From assembly GCA_003641405.1 (NCBI GenBank), contig QNAF01000018.1, positions 1 to 15,956 on the forward strand: a DNA stretch of 15,956 nt, given 5' to 3'. Shown piece after piece: positions 1-7,757 of the stretch. The position numbers and the translations under genes were made by a program. The notes below the pieces were generated by a model. That model had not been told where the DNA came from, made no database searches, and worked only from the letters and a program-made list of their open reading frames with translations. This DNA is from Candidatus Zixiibacteriota bacterium. GTDB lineage: Bacteria > Zixibacteria > MSB-5A5 > GN15 > FEB-12. Every line of letters begins with the position of its first letter. Positions within the stretch are counted from its first letter, which is position 1.

Positions 1-925
1 AATCAGAGCTATCACGGTAGAAAGCCTGCATGAAGATCAGGTTGTAGTGAAGGGGGTTATTTGAGCGTGTTTTGTAGGACAAACTGTCAAGACCGTCAGA
101 AATATCTCTCACAAGAGGACGCATGAATGCACCGTCATTGTCGAAATCGGACATGAGCACGAAATAGTTCGGTGGTGGATCGGGATCGGACCACTCAACG
201 CGTGCCGTCACTCGACTTGCCACAACAACCGTGTCGATATCAGAAAGACGAACAAACGAGATTTGGGGAATCGTCTGAGAAGTCGTTCGTGGTAATTCCG
301 TGTAAAGCGAAAAATCCCCACGGAAAGTACTATTGTCCCAACGCCTGACCCTGATAGACGCCGGAAGAAAATCGTCTCCAATCCCACTGTATCCCCAAAT
401 AGACCAGCCTGCATAGTCATGCCCGTCAGTTCCGATTTTCAAAAAGAACCCGTAGCGAACAACCTCACGGAAACTCGTATCCACTACGACAGAATCTGCA
501 TATTGTTTTGTTGTCTGGATTTCGAAATCGTCTGAAACGCGTACCAAACTCTCTCGAAGTCTTCCCAGATACCCATAGTCGGCAAATATCTTGTCGGGAT
601 CATTTGGGACGGTGTCACACGAACCCAGGGTGTCACACTTGAGAACCCTCAACGGGACGAGGTAGACTTCTGTTGATCTCGTATGCCCAATAACAACATC
701 AGAATAGATGGCGTCATCAAACGGGACAGGATACGGGTTCTGGTTTATCAGGTCAGTCGTTCGAAAAAGTTCACGACACTCCGTCCTCCCGGAAAGGCAC
801 CGCAGAATCTCTTCCTCGTCCACGATAATCGGGACATCTTTTTCTCCACACCCGTAGAGTAGCAGCAACGCCGCCGCGACCATGCAAGCCAGGACAGAAT
901 AACTATGTGACTTTGATAACTTCAT
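1..925 (-). CDS. Putative lipoprotein of unknown function, 3' end outside window
   Basis: The reading frame stays open for 308 codons, from an ATG at 925 to the left edge, so the gene is partial at its C-terminus. The N-terminus is a lipoprotein signal: basic residues, a hydrophobic run (residues 11-24) and a lipobox ending Leu-Tyr-Gly-Cys at Cys26. Tyr at the -2 position is unusual but tolerated. The mature part is polar and rich in Asp, Ser and Thr, as expected for an exported protein. It has two close cysteine pairs (Cys43/Cys50 and Cys97/Cys103) that could form disulfides, and an acidic DFDNDG loop (residues 260-265) resembling a DxDxDG calcium site. It starts 25 bases after uvrB with a purine-rich GAGAG upstream, so the two are probably co-transcribed. 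I do not recognise the family. It is likely a substrate of an Lgt such as the one at 9985-10809. That it is a real gene is well supported; its role is unknown. Confidence 0.8.
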   Translation of the reverse strand, partial: MKLSKSHSYSVLACMVAAALLLLYGCGEKDVPIIVDEEEILRCLSGRTECRELFRTTDLINQNPYPVPFDDAIYSDVVIGHTRSTEVYLVPLRVLKCDTLGSCDTVPNDPDKIFADYGYLGRLRESLVRVSDDFEIQTTKQYADSVVVDTSFREVVRYGFFLKIGTDGHDYAGWSIWGYSGIGDDFLPASIRVRRWDNSTFRGDFSLYTELPRTTSQTIPQISFVRLSDIDTVVVASRVTARVEWSDPDPPPNYFVLMSDFDNDGAFMRPLVRDISDGLDSLSYKTRSNNPLHYNLIFMQAFYRDSSD

Positions 926-950
926 ATCCAAACTCTCATCATTATAACTC

Positions 951-2993
951 TCAGGGACGCCGTTTTGTTTTAACTTTTTTCACAGTCTTCTCCAACGTCT
1001 CGACCTCGTCCCGGATCATAATTGCAGTCTCAAAATCGAGATTCTCGGCGGCCTTTTTCATCGCCTGCAGCATGAAAGCCAATCGATCTTCATAGGACAT
1101 CATCTCGAAATGACTTGGCTTCTCAAAGACCTTCTCTGGCTCTGTCTTGCTGTCGGCAAACGCCGTTGAGCGAAGGATTTCATCACGTGTTTTGAGAATA
1201 GTCTCCGGATTGATGCCGTATTTTTCATTGTACGCCAACTGCTTAGCTCGACGCCGGTCGGTCTCTTTTATAGCCTTGCGCATAGAGTCCGTAATTTTGT
1301 CGGCGTAGAAAATGACCTCACCATTCTTGTTACGGGCTGCCCGGCCGGCTGTCTGGATCAACGATCTCTCGGACCGCAGAAAGCCTTCCTTGTCAGCGTC
1401 CAGAATCGCTACCAGTGACACTTCCGGCAGATCGAGCCCCTCTCTTAGCAGATTCACACCGACCAGAACGTCAAACATGTGCAGGCGCAAGTCACGAATG
1501 ATCTCAGTGCGATCTATGGTCTTGACCTCGCTGTGCAGGTACCGTACGCGGATACCGGCTTTGTCCAGGTAGTCCGTCAGGTCCTCGCTCATCCGTTTTG
1601 TGAGTGTGGTCACCAGAACGCGCTCACCGCGGACCTGCCGGAGTTTGACCTGTTCGAGAAGATCATCAACCTGGCTTTCAAGTGGTTTCACGGTGATCCT
1701 GGGATCGAGCAACCCGGTTGGACGAATAACCTGCTCCACTATCACGCCACCGCATCTCTCCAACTCGTGGTCCGCCGGTGTAGCGGAAACATATATAATG
1801 TTCTTCTGGAGCGATTCAAACTCTTCAAAGAAAAGCGGTCGATTGTCCAGTGCTGAAGGAAGCCGAAACCCGTGTGCTACCAGTGTTTCCTTCCTGCTGC
1901 GATCCCCGGCAAACATGCCCCTAATCTGCGGAATAGACTGGTGAGACTCGTCAATGATCGTCAGAAAATCGTCTTCGAAGAAATCAATCAGTGCCTTTGG
2001 CCTCTCCCCTTCCTGTCGGCCGGTGAGATACCGCGAGTAGTTCTCAATACCGCTGCAGTAGCCAACCTCCTTGAGCATCTCCAGATCATACTTGGTCCGC
2101 ATCTCGATTCGCTGAGCTTCAAGGAGCTTGTCCTCACGACGGAACTCCTCCAACCTCATGGCCAGTTCTTTCTTGATATCCGCAATTGATCTGTCGAGTG
2201 ACTCGCGAGAGGTCACAAAATGCTTGGCCGGGTATATTGCAACCCGTTGGCGTTCGCCCAGGACCTCACCGGTCAACGGGTCTACTTCGGTGATCTTCTC
2301 AAGTTCATCGCCGAAAAACTCAAACCGGAGGGCAGACTCGTGATAGGCCAATATCAACTCTATCGTATCGCCCCGTACTCGGAAATTGCCCCGCTTGAAA
2401 TCGATTTCATTGCGGTTGTAGTGCATACGAATCAGACTGCGAATGATTTCATCTCGATCCGCTTCCATCCCGGTCTCGAGAAGCAGCATCTGCCGCTTGT
2501 ATTCTTCCGGAGAACCTATACCGTAGATACAAGAGACCGAAGCTACAATGATGACATCTCTTCGTTCCAGAAGTGAAGCCGTAGCCCTCAGACGGAGACG
2601 ATCGATATCCTCGTTGAGCTGGGTGTCTTTCTCTATAAATGTGTCCGTGGTCGGAATGTATGCCTCGGGCTGGTAGTAGTCATAGTAACTGATAAAGAAC
2701 TCGACAGCGTTTCGGGGAAAGAACGCCCTGAGTTCACCATACAACTGAGCCGCCAGTGTCTTATTGTGAGACATTACCAGTGTGGGTTTGCCGTATTGGG
2801 CGATAACATTGGCAATAGTATAAGTCTTGCCTGAGCCCGTAACCCCTAGTAATGTTTGATGTTTTGAGCCGGTCCTCAAACCGGCTACCAGCTCTTCGAT
2901 TGCCTGAGGCTGGTCACCCTTCGGAGAAAAAGGGGCATGCAACTCAAACACGGCATCGCCCTGTTCGGCACTGGCTCTGAATTCTGGTGACAT
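951..2993 (-). CDS. uvrB: UvrABC excinuclease subunit B
   Basis: UvrB is the damage-verifying helicase-like subunit of nucleotide excision repair. UvrA loads it at lesions and it then recruits UvrC. Numbered from the ATG at 2993 (680 residues, close to the usual 660-680), the sequence shows Walker A GVTGSGKT (50-57), the beta-hairpin with YYDYYQPEAY (103-112) that inserts between DNA strands, and the Walker B-type DESHQ (348-352). Helicase motif VI QTAGRAARN lies at 547-555. A C-terminal UVR motif for UvrC contact lies at about 632-667. A longer form from TTG 3032 is possible in frame, but a good -10 box overlaps that codon. AAGGAAG at 3006-3012 sits 12 bases before the ATG and 6 bases before a TTG at 2999, so TTG 2999 is a realistic alternative. 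The gene leads an apparent operon with the lipoprotein gene. Confidence 0.97.
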   Translation of the reverse strand: MSPEFRASAEQGDAVFELHAPFSPKGDQPQAIEELVAGLRTGSKHQTLLGVTGSGKTYTIANVIAQYGKPTLVMSHNKTLAAQLYGELRAFFPRNAVEFFISYYDYYQPEAYIPTTDTFIEKDTQLNEDIDRLRLRATASLLERRDVIIVASVSCIYGIGSPEEYKRQMLLLETGMEADRDEIIRSLIRMHYNRNEIDFKRGNFRVRGDTIELILAYHESALRFEFFGDELEKITEVDPLTGEVLGERQRVAIYPAKHFVTSRESLDRSIADIKKELAMRLEEFRREDKLLEAQRIEMRTKYDLEMLKEVGYCSGIENYSRYLTGRQEGERPKALIDFFEDDFLTIIDESHQSIPQIRGMFAGDRSRKETLVAHGFRLPSALDNRPLFFEEFESLQKNIIYVSATPADHELERCGGVIVEQVIRPTGLLDPRITVKPLESQVDDLLEQVKLRQVRGERVLVTTLTKRMSEDLTDYLDKAGIRVRYLHSEVKTIDRTEIIRDLRLHMFDVLVGVNLLREGLDLPEVSLVAILDADKEGFLRSERSLIQTAGRAARNKNGEVIFYADKITDSMRKAIKETDRRRAKQLAYNEKYGINPETILKTRDEILRSTAFADSKTEPEKVFEKPSHFEMMSYEDRLAFMLQAMKKAAENLDFETAIMIRDEVETLEKTVKKVKTKRRP

Positions 2994-3005
2994 TGACAAA
3001 ACTGA

Positions 3006-3012
3006 CTTCCTT
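3006..3012 (-). promoter_or_regulatory. Ribosome binding site of uvrB
   Basis: AAGGAAG on the minus strand is the only good Shine-Dalgarno match before uvrB. It lies 6 bases before TTG 2999 and 12 before ATG 2993, and it lies downstream of TTG 3032, which argues against the longest form of the protein. Confidence 0.5.
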
Positions 3013-3021
3013 AGATCGGCT

Positions 3022-3049
3022 AATATAGCCAATCAAACGTTGGCGACAA
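3022..3049 (-). promoter_or_regulatory. Putative sigma-70 promoter of uvrB
   Basis: On the minus strand, TTGTCG (3049-3044) and TATATT (3027-3022) are separated by 16 bases. Transcription would start near 3015, just before the ribosome binding site, giving a very short leader. The spacer contains an imperfect palindrome around AACGTT that could be an operator, but it matches no LexA box I know. Confidence 0.45.
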
Positions 3050-3149
3050 TCTCATTATTTGGAATACTGTCGTGGAACCCGGTGTCATTAAAATAGTTTA
3101 ACTGTTGCAGAGAAAAGCGAAAGCTGGGAGATGAAAGAGAAAATTGAGC

Positions 3150-3177
3150 TTGACTTGAGGCCGGAAAAGCGTAGTAT
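3150..3177 (+). promoter_or_regulatory. Putative sigma-70 promoter of rplU operon
   Basis: TTGACT (3150-3155) and TAGTAT (3172-3177) are separated by 16 bases. The expected start near 3184 leaves a leader of about 48 bases before rplU. It is divergent from the uvrB promoter, with about 100 bases between the two. Confidence 0.45.
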
Positions 3178-3231
3178 GTTTGACCTAACTCTAAACTGAC
3201 TAACAAGTTCTGAAGTCTTGAAAGGATCACC

Positions 3232-3546
3232 ATGTACGCCGTTTTTGAAATATCGGGGCACCAGTTCAACGCCGAAGAAGGTGCTACAATTACAGTCCCG
3301 AGCAAGGTTGGATCGGCAGGCGAAAAGATCGATATCTCTGATATCCTCCTTGTGAAGAAGGATGATACTACTCTGATAGGAACTCCAACTATCGAAGGGG
3401 CTAAGATCGAAGCCGAAGTCCTCTCGGCCGGGTTGGATGATACGGTTCTGGTCTATAAGTTCAAGCGTCGCACTAAGTATCGTCGCATACGTGGACATCG
3501 ACAGAATATCACCGAAATCAAGATCAACAAGATCGTGACCCCCTAA
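3232..3546 (+). CDS. rplU: 50S ribosomal protein bL21
   Basis: bL21 is a large-subunit ribosomal protein that binds 23S rRNA. The 104-residue length is typical. The sequence shows the family opening MYAVFEISGHQF, the central ILLVKKDD segment, and the basic KFKRRTKYRRIRGHRQ stretch (about residues 77-92) followed by the ILE/ILK-type ending EIKINKIV that marks the RNA-binding C-terminus. GAAAGGA stands 6 bases before the ATG as a good ribosome binding site. It heads a four-gene run with bamA, ompH and lpxD, with 24 bases to bamA. The usual partner rpmA (bL27) does not follow and is not elsewhere in the window. Expression probably tracks growth rate through the promoter at 3150-3177. Confidence 0.96.
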   Translation: MYAVFEISGHQFNAEEGATITVPSKVGSAGEKIDISDILLVKKDDTTLIGTPTIEGAKIEAEVLSAGLDDTVLVYKFKRRTKYRRIRGHRQNITEIKINKIVTP

Positions 3547-3570
3547 AGCTGGTCTCAGCAAGCGATTCAG

Positions 3571-6096
3571 ATGATTACTGGAGCAAGGATAGCTCTAATC
3601 ACCGTTGTGCTGGTTCTGATTGGAGTCAACACAGTCACAGCTCAAAACGACCGTGCTGTTGTGGATGTTGAGGTTTCGGGTAACCGCATCAGTACGACGT
3701 CATTGATCCTTGGTGTTTCGTCTATTGCGAAAGGTTCCCCACTCACACCAACGATCATTCAGAATACAATCCGTCGATTGTACGGCCTGGGTATTTTTTC
3801 GGATGTTCATCTGGAAGCCGAAGAAATCTCAGGGGGACTCAAAGTCTACATCATTGTTAAGGAATTGCCAAAGCTTACGGGCCTGGAGTTTACCGGTAAC
3901 AAGAAAATTAAATCGAAAAATCTCAAAGAGGAAATCGGACTCGGTGTTGGGGGCTACATCTCCCCTTTCCTGATCCATAAAACTGCACAGACCGTCCGGG
4001 ATGCCTACGCCAAGAAGGGCTATTTCCAGGCTGAGGTTAGTTCGGAGCTGACATATAATAGCGATTCCACGGAAGCCAGCCTCAAATACAAGATCACCGA
4101 GAACTCCAAAGTCAAAGTTGAGCGAGTCGTTCTCACGGGCAATGTTCGTGTCAAAGCCAACGATCTGATCAAGAAGATGCGTAACCGCAAGCGGGGATTC
4201 CTGAAAAGTTCGAACTTTGCCCAGGACAAGTATCAGGAAGATCTCGACAAAGTGATCGGGGAATACCACAAGAAAGGATACGTGGACGCTTTCCTTATCT
4301 CGGACTCGACTGTCATTGATTCTGCGACAAACAGGATGACGGTTTACCTTGATGTATATGAGGGACCAAAATACTACTTTGGTGAGACGAAGTTTGTAGG
4401 CGCTGAAGTTCACTCGGAGGAGACCCTGACGAGAACCCTGAAGTACAAACAGGGAGGAACTTTCAACACCGAGAAGTACAACGAGTCTGTCTATGAGATA
4501 TATACTGCTTATCAGGATATCGGTCACCTGCACATCCGTGTTCTCGACGAGAAGAAAACGCGTGCTGATTCACTAATCGATATCACCTATACCATCACAG
4601 AAGGCCTGCCGTCACACATCAACCTCGTCCGAATCATCGGCAACACCAAGACTAAGGAGAAGGTTATCCGGCGTGAGATGCCGGTCAGACCGGGCCAGGT
4701 GTTCAACCGATCTCTCCTTATCCGCTCGATCCGCGAAGTCATGGCGCTAAATTTCTTCGCAAACGTCGAACCGGTGCCTATTGACCTGCCAAACGGTGAC
4801 GTTGACATAGAGTTCAAAGTCGAGGAAAAACAGACCGGTCAGGTTTCGGCTGGAGCTGGGTATAACAGCCAGGACAAACTGGTTGGCTCCTTTGGAATGG
4901 GTATCCCCAACTTCAGGGGGAATGGACAGAACCTGTCTTTCAATACAGACTTCGGCAAGCGGCGTAACTCGTTCTCTATCTCATTCACCGAACCGTGGTT
5001 CTTTGGACGCCCCACTTTGTTCGGCGCCGATTTGTTCATACTGAACAGGCGCTGGTTCGACGACTACACCGAAGCCCGACAGGGTGGCTCTATCCGGTTT
5101 GGTCGACGCCTGCGCTGGCCGGATAACTATTTCCGTGCCTATGCATCGTATCGCCTGGAACGCAATCGCTTCCATGACTATGACGAAGGGTTTGAAACAA
5201 GGAACTCGGCCAGTACGAACCACCTCTTCAGGTGGACCGAAATCGAGGAATATGTAGACGACGCTGGTGATACAACCCTCCAAATAGTGCATAAGTCTAA
5301 GGATTCCCTGTTTGTGGGCGAGCCACTGCCAGGAACAATCGTAGCCTACAACGAGGAATGGCACACTGCCTCAAAACTCTCCCTCACGATTGCTCGTGAC
5401 TCCCGCAACCTTCCTGAATTCGCAACTAAGGGGTCACAGATATCATATACCTTTGAGAACACGGGAGGATTGTTTGGCGGATTCTGGGAGTATCAACGGC
5501 ACAGGTTTTCAGCAGCCAAGTTCATCCCGATCATTGGCAATATCGCTCTTGCCGCTCGTGTTCAGTACGGTGCGATACGGGCAGCCTCCAATGACCCCAG
5601 AGATAATCGCATTCTGGTTTCGGACCGCTTCAACCCCGGCGGCACAGCTTTCGATGGCACAATCCGTGGCTACGACGATGGCTCCCTGACACCTGATTCG
5701 CTGGTAACCGGAGCCGACACTATCTTCTACTACTTCGACAATCCGGATTCGTTGGTTGTCGGGACGGACGAACCTGATTCCATTTTGACATCTCAACCCT
5801 TCAAATCTCGGGTTCGTGGCAAGTATATGCTGGTGTTCAATGCCGAGTTGCAGATACCGATCTCGGAACAACAGATATACGGACTGCTTTTCCTCGACGC
5901 CGGCAATTCATGGCTGCACGCAGATGATATCAGACCGTTCTCTGACCTGTACAAAGGTGTTGGAGTAGGATTCCGAATCCTGGTACCAGGAATTGGAACA
6001 ATCGGGTTTGATTTTGCCTATCCGCTCGATGACCCGCCTAGCGGGGAAGAGAAGGGCTGGAAACCACACTTCCAGATCGGAACCACATTCAAATAG
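3571..6096 (+). CDS. bamA: Outer membrane protein assembly factor BamA
   Basis: BamA is the core of the BAM complex that folds and inserts beta-barrel proteins into the outer membrane. The 841 residues open with a signal peptide (about 1-24, ending VTAQ). Five POTRA domains follow (about 28-98, 99-178, 179-264, 265-344, 345-420), each with the typical GN or G turn after the first strand and a YxxxGY/F helix region. A 16-strand Omp85 barrel fills about 421-841. The conserved barrel-lock motif appears as IRGY (698-701, Arg699). The last residues are FQIGTTFK, so the usual terminal Phe is followed by one Lys. There is no clear Shine-Dalgarno before the ATG; but this start keeps the signal peptide intact and lies in the rplU frame 24 bases after its stop. 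ompH and lpxD follow, the classical order. A loop-rich insertion at about 538-596 lies in the barrel. Confidence 0.96.
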   Translation: MITGARIALITVVLVLIGVNTVTAQNDRAVVDVEVSGNRISTTSLILGVSSIAKGSPLTPTIIQNTIRRLYGLGIFSDVHLEAEEISGGLKVYIIVKELPKLTGLEFTGNKKIKSKNLKEEIGLGVGGYISPFLIHKTAQTVRDAYAKKGYFQAEVSSELTYNSDSTEASLKYKITENSKVKVERVVLTGNVRVKANDLIKKMRNRKRGFLKSSNFAQDKYQEDLDKVIGEYHKKGYVDAFLISDSTVIDSATNRMTVYLDVYEGPKYYFGETKFVGAEVHSEETLTRTLKYKQGGTFNTEKYNESVYEIYTAYQDIGHLHIRVLDEKKTRADSLIDITYTITEGLPSHINLVRIIGNTKTKEKVIRREMPVRPGQVFNRSLLIRSIREVMALNFFANVEPVPIDLPNGDVDIEFKVEEKQTGQVSAGAGYNSQDKLVGSFGMGIPNFRGNGQNLSFNTDFGKRRNSFSISFTEPWFFGRPTLFGADLFILNRRWFDDYTEARQGGSIRFGRRLRWPDNYFRAYASYRLERNRFHDYDEGFETRNSASTNHLFRWTEIEEYVDDAGDTTLQIVHKSKDSLFVGEPLPGTIVAYNEEWHTASKLSLTIARDSRNLPEFATKGSQISYTFENTGGLFGGFWEYQRHRFSAAKFIPIIGNIALAARVQYGAIRAASNDPRDNRILVSDRFNPGGTAFDGTIRGYDDGSLTPDSLVTGADTIFYYFDNPDSLVVGTDEPDSILTSQPFKSRVRGKYMLVFNAELQIPISEQQIYGLLFLDAGNSWLHADDIRPFSDLYKGVGVGFRILVPGIGTIGFDFAYPLDDPPSGEEKGWKPHFQIGTTFK

Positions 6097-6128
6097 AGAC
6101 TAAGATCAGAACATAGAGGAGAAAACAA

Positions 6129-6668
6129 ATGCGAACGACCGGTAAAATTGCATTATTGCTGAGTGCAAGCTTCCTGGCGGTGATGATACTGACCTCCGTA
6201 GCTCAAGCCCAGGCGATCAAAATCGGCTTCATTGACGATGAACGCATCAAAACGGATTTCAAAGAATGGGAGCGGGCACAGGAACAATGGGAACTCGAAC
6301 GCAGTGCATGGGATGAGCAGGCGGAAGCCATTCAGGTTGAGTTGCAGGAACTCATCGAAGAATACGAAAGACAGAAGCTCATCCTGTCCGAGGAAAAGAA
6401 ACTGGAACGCGAGGGAGCCATTCGTTCAAAGAGCGACTCACTTGACTATGTAACGCGTGCCGTATACTCGCCGGGAGGTCTGGCGGAACAGAAACAGATG
6501 GAGTTGATCGGACCACTGCTGGAAAAAGTCAACAAGGCGATTGAAGCAGTGGCGATTGACAATGACTTTGATGTAGTCTTCACAATGCAATCAGGCCTGG
6601 GATACATCAAGGAGTCTTTTGACATAACCGACAAGGTACTTGAACAGCTTGAGAAGATCGAAGACTGA
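6129..6668 (+). CDS. OmpH/Skp-family periplasmic chaperone
   Basis: Skp/OmpH proteins are periplasmic chaperones that hold unfolded outer membrane proteins on the way to BamA. The 179-residue length fits (Skp is about 160). A signal peptide covers residues 1-27 with an AQA cleavage site. The mature protein begins with IKIGFID, the first strand of the Skp body domain. A long charged helix rich in Glu, Gln, Lys and Arg (about 43-108) forms the coiled-coil tentacle. The C-terminal DFDVVFTMQSGLGYIKESFDITDKVLEQL completes the body domain and the LD[IV]T-type signature. A strong ribosome binding site AGAGGAG lies 8 bases before the ATG, better than that of bamA, so the chaperone may be made in excess. 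The gene is 32 bases after bamA, and its 3' end overlaps lpxD. Confidence 0.92.
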   Translation: MRTTGKIALLLSASFLAVMILTSVAQAQAIKIGFIDDERIKTDFKEWERAQEQWELERSAWDEQAEAIQVELQELIEEYERQKLILSEEKKLEREGAIRSKSDSLDYVTRAVYSPGGLAEQKQMELIGPLLEKVNKAIEAVAIDNDFDVVFTMQSGLGYIKESFDITDKVLEQLEKIED

Positions 6669-7680
6669 CAGACCGTTCACTCTAACCGAACTCGCCGAGG
6701 TCATCGGAGGTTCGGTTGAGGGTGATGGCCAAACGATCATCAATGATATCGCGCCCATTGAATCAGCCGGCCCCCACGATCTGAGTTTCGTTGCTAACAT
6801 CAAGTATGCCACGTACGTAGAGTCCACACAGGCGGGGGCGCTTATTCTGGATCCGGACACACCATGTCCGCACAAACCTGTCATCAGACATGTCAACCCA
6901 TACCTTGCCTTTGCTCGTGTGGTAGCACTACTGTACCCTAACACACCGCTTATTGAACCCGGTATTAATCCCTCCAGCGTAACTTCGCACGACTCAGACA
7001 TCGACTCATCTGCACGCGTTGGAGCCTTTTGTCACATCAGAGAGAGTGCTCAGGTCGGTAAGAACAGCCAACTTGTGTCATCCGTTTATGTCGGCAGAAA
7101 TGTGACTATCGGAGACGACTGCCTCCTCTACCCAGGCGTACGTATTCTGGATAACTGCAGTGTTGGCAATCGAGTGATTTTGCATGCGGGTGTGGTCGTC
7201 GGATCGGATGGGTTCGGCTATGCACCGTCTGATTCCGGAGTAGAAAAGATAAGCCAGATTGGCTGGGTCGAGATCGGCAATGATGTTGAAATCGGTGCTA
7301 ATACTACCATTGATCGCGGAGCAATCGGGGCTACTAAGATTGGATCGGGCACAAAGATCGATAACCTCGTGCAAATCGCCCACAATGTCGAAATCGGCCG
7401 ACATTGTATCATTGTCTCCCAGGTCGGAATCTCAGGTTCTACAAAGATCGGCGACGGGGTCACACTGGCAGGCCAGGTGGGACTTGTCGGACATATCGAG
7501 ATCGGTGATGACTCTACTATTGCCGCACAGTCCGGCGTTACCAAATCGCTGGTCCCAGGGAGTGTGATGCTGGGTTCTCCAGCGAAGGATATCAAGCTGG
7601 CACGCAGGATTGAAGTCTCTCTGAAAAGACTCCCAGATCTGCTGAAACGAGTGAAAAAGCTCGAGGACACAGACAGATAG
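6640..7680 (+). CDS. lpxD: UDP-3-O-acylglucosamine N-acyltransferase LpxD
   Basis: LpxD adds the N-linked hydroxyacyl chain to UDP-3-O-acylglucosamine, the third step of lipid A synthesis in the cytoplasm. The protein has the N-terminal uridine-binding domain (about 13-105, opening FTLTELAEVIGGSVEGDG), a left-handed beta-helix of hexapeptide repeats (about 108-305) and a C-terminal helix (about 314-342). The catalytic His is His248 in QIAHNV, and the conserved HAGVVVGSDGFGY block is at 182-194. No ATG is available near the N-terminus: candidates are TTG at 6640 or 6649, both inside ompH, giving a 20-29 base overlap and suggesting translational coupling. An AAGG at 6633-6636 is 3 bases from the first TTG and 12 from the second, so the exact start is open. 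A terminator follows, so lpxC, fabZ and lpxA are not in this operon. Confidence 0.95.
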   Translation: MNSLRRSKTDRPFTLTELAEVIGGSVEGDGQTIINDIAPIESAGPHDLSFVANIKYATYVESTQAGALILDPDTPCPHKPVIRHVNPYLAFARVVALLYPNTPLIEPGINPSSVTSHDSDIDSSARVGAFCHIRESAQVGKNSQLVSSVYVGRNVTIGDDCLLYPGVRILDNCSVGNRVILHAGVVVGSDGFGYAPSDSGVEKISQIGWVEIGNDVEIGANTTIDRGAIGATKIGSGTKIDNLVQIAHNVEIGRHCIIVSQVGISGSTKIGDGVTLAGQVGLVGHIEIGDDSTIAAQSGVTKSLVPGSVMLGSPAKDIKLARRIEVSLKRLPDLLKRVKKLEDTDR

Positions 7681-7709
7681 GCGAGTTCTCACCGACCAAA
7701 CGACAACGA

Positions 7710-7739
7710 AGAGCCCCGCTTGCGGGGCTCTCTTGTTTT
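7710..7739 (+). terminator. Intrinsic terminator after lpxD
   Basis: A perfect 10-base-pair GC-rich stem (7710-7719 with 7722-7731; the effective loop is CTTG) is followed by a T-rich tail CTTGTTTT. It ends the rplU-bamA-ompH-lpxD transcript. It lies between the convergent lpxD and ssb; the minus-strand tail is less T-rich, so termination of ssb here is possible but weaker. Confidence 0.88.
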
Positions 7740-7757
7740 CAGACATGTTGTACGTTT

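Noticed and set aside
3033..3039. CGTTTGA shared by the uvrB and ssb promoter regions (also 8202-8208) as a possible damage-response operator
   Set aside because: A seven-base match is expected by chance about twice in a window of this size. The two copies also sit at different positions and orientations relative to the -10 boxes.
3829..4533. Long 234-codon frame on the minus strand inside bamA
   Set aside because: It is fully antisense to a convincing BamA, has no ribosome binding site or recognisable domain, and reads as a codon-structure shadow.
5680..5800. Asp/Ser-rich stretch after IRGY in BamA as an unusual insertion
   Set aside because: Long polar sequence after this motif is normal for extracellular loop 6 of BamA, including in E. 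coli.
7120..7560. Short repeated DNA words in lpxD
   Set aside because: They come from the hexapeptide repeats of the protein beta-helix and are not a DNA repeat array or CRISPR.
7218..7670. 150-codon minus-strand frame inside lpxD
   Set aside because: It mirrors the hexapeptide repeats of LpxD, so the apparent periodicity comes from the real gene on the other strand.
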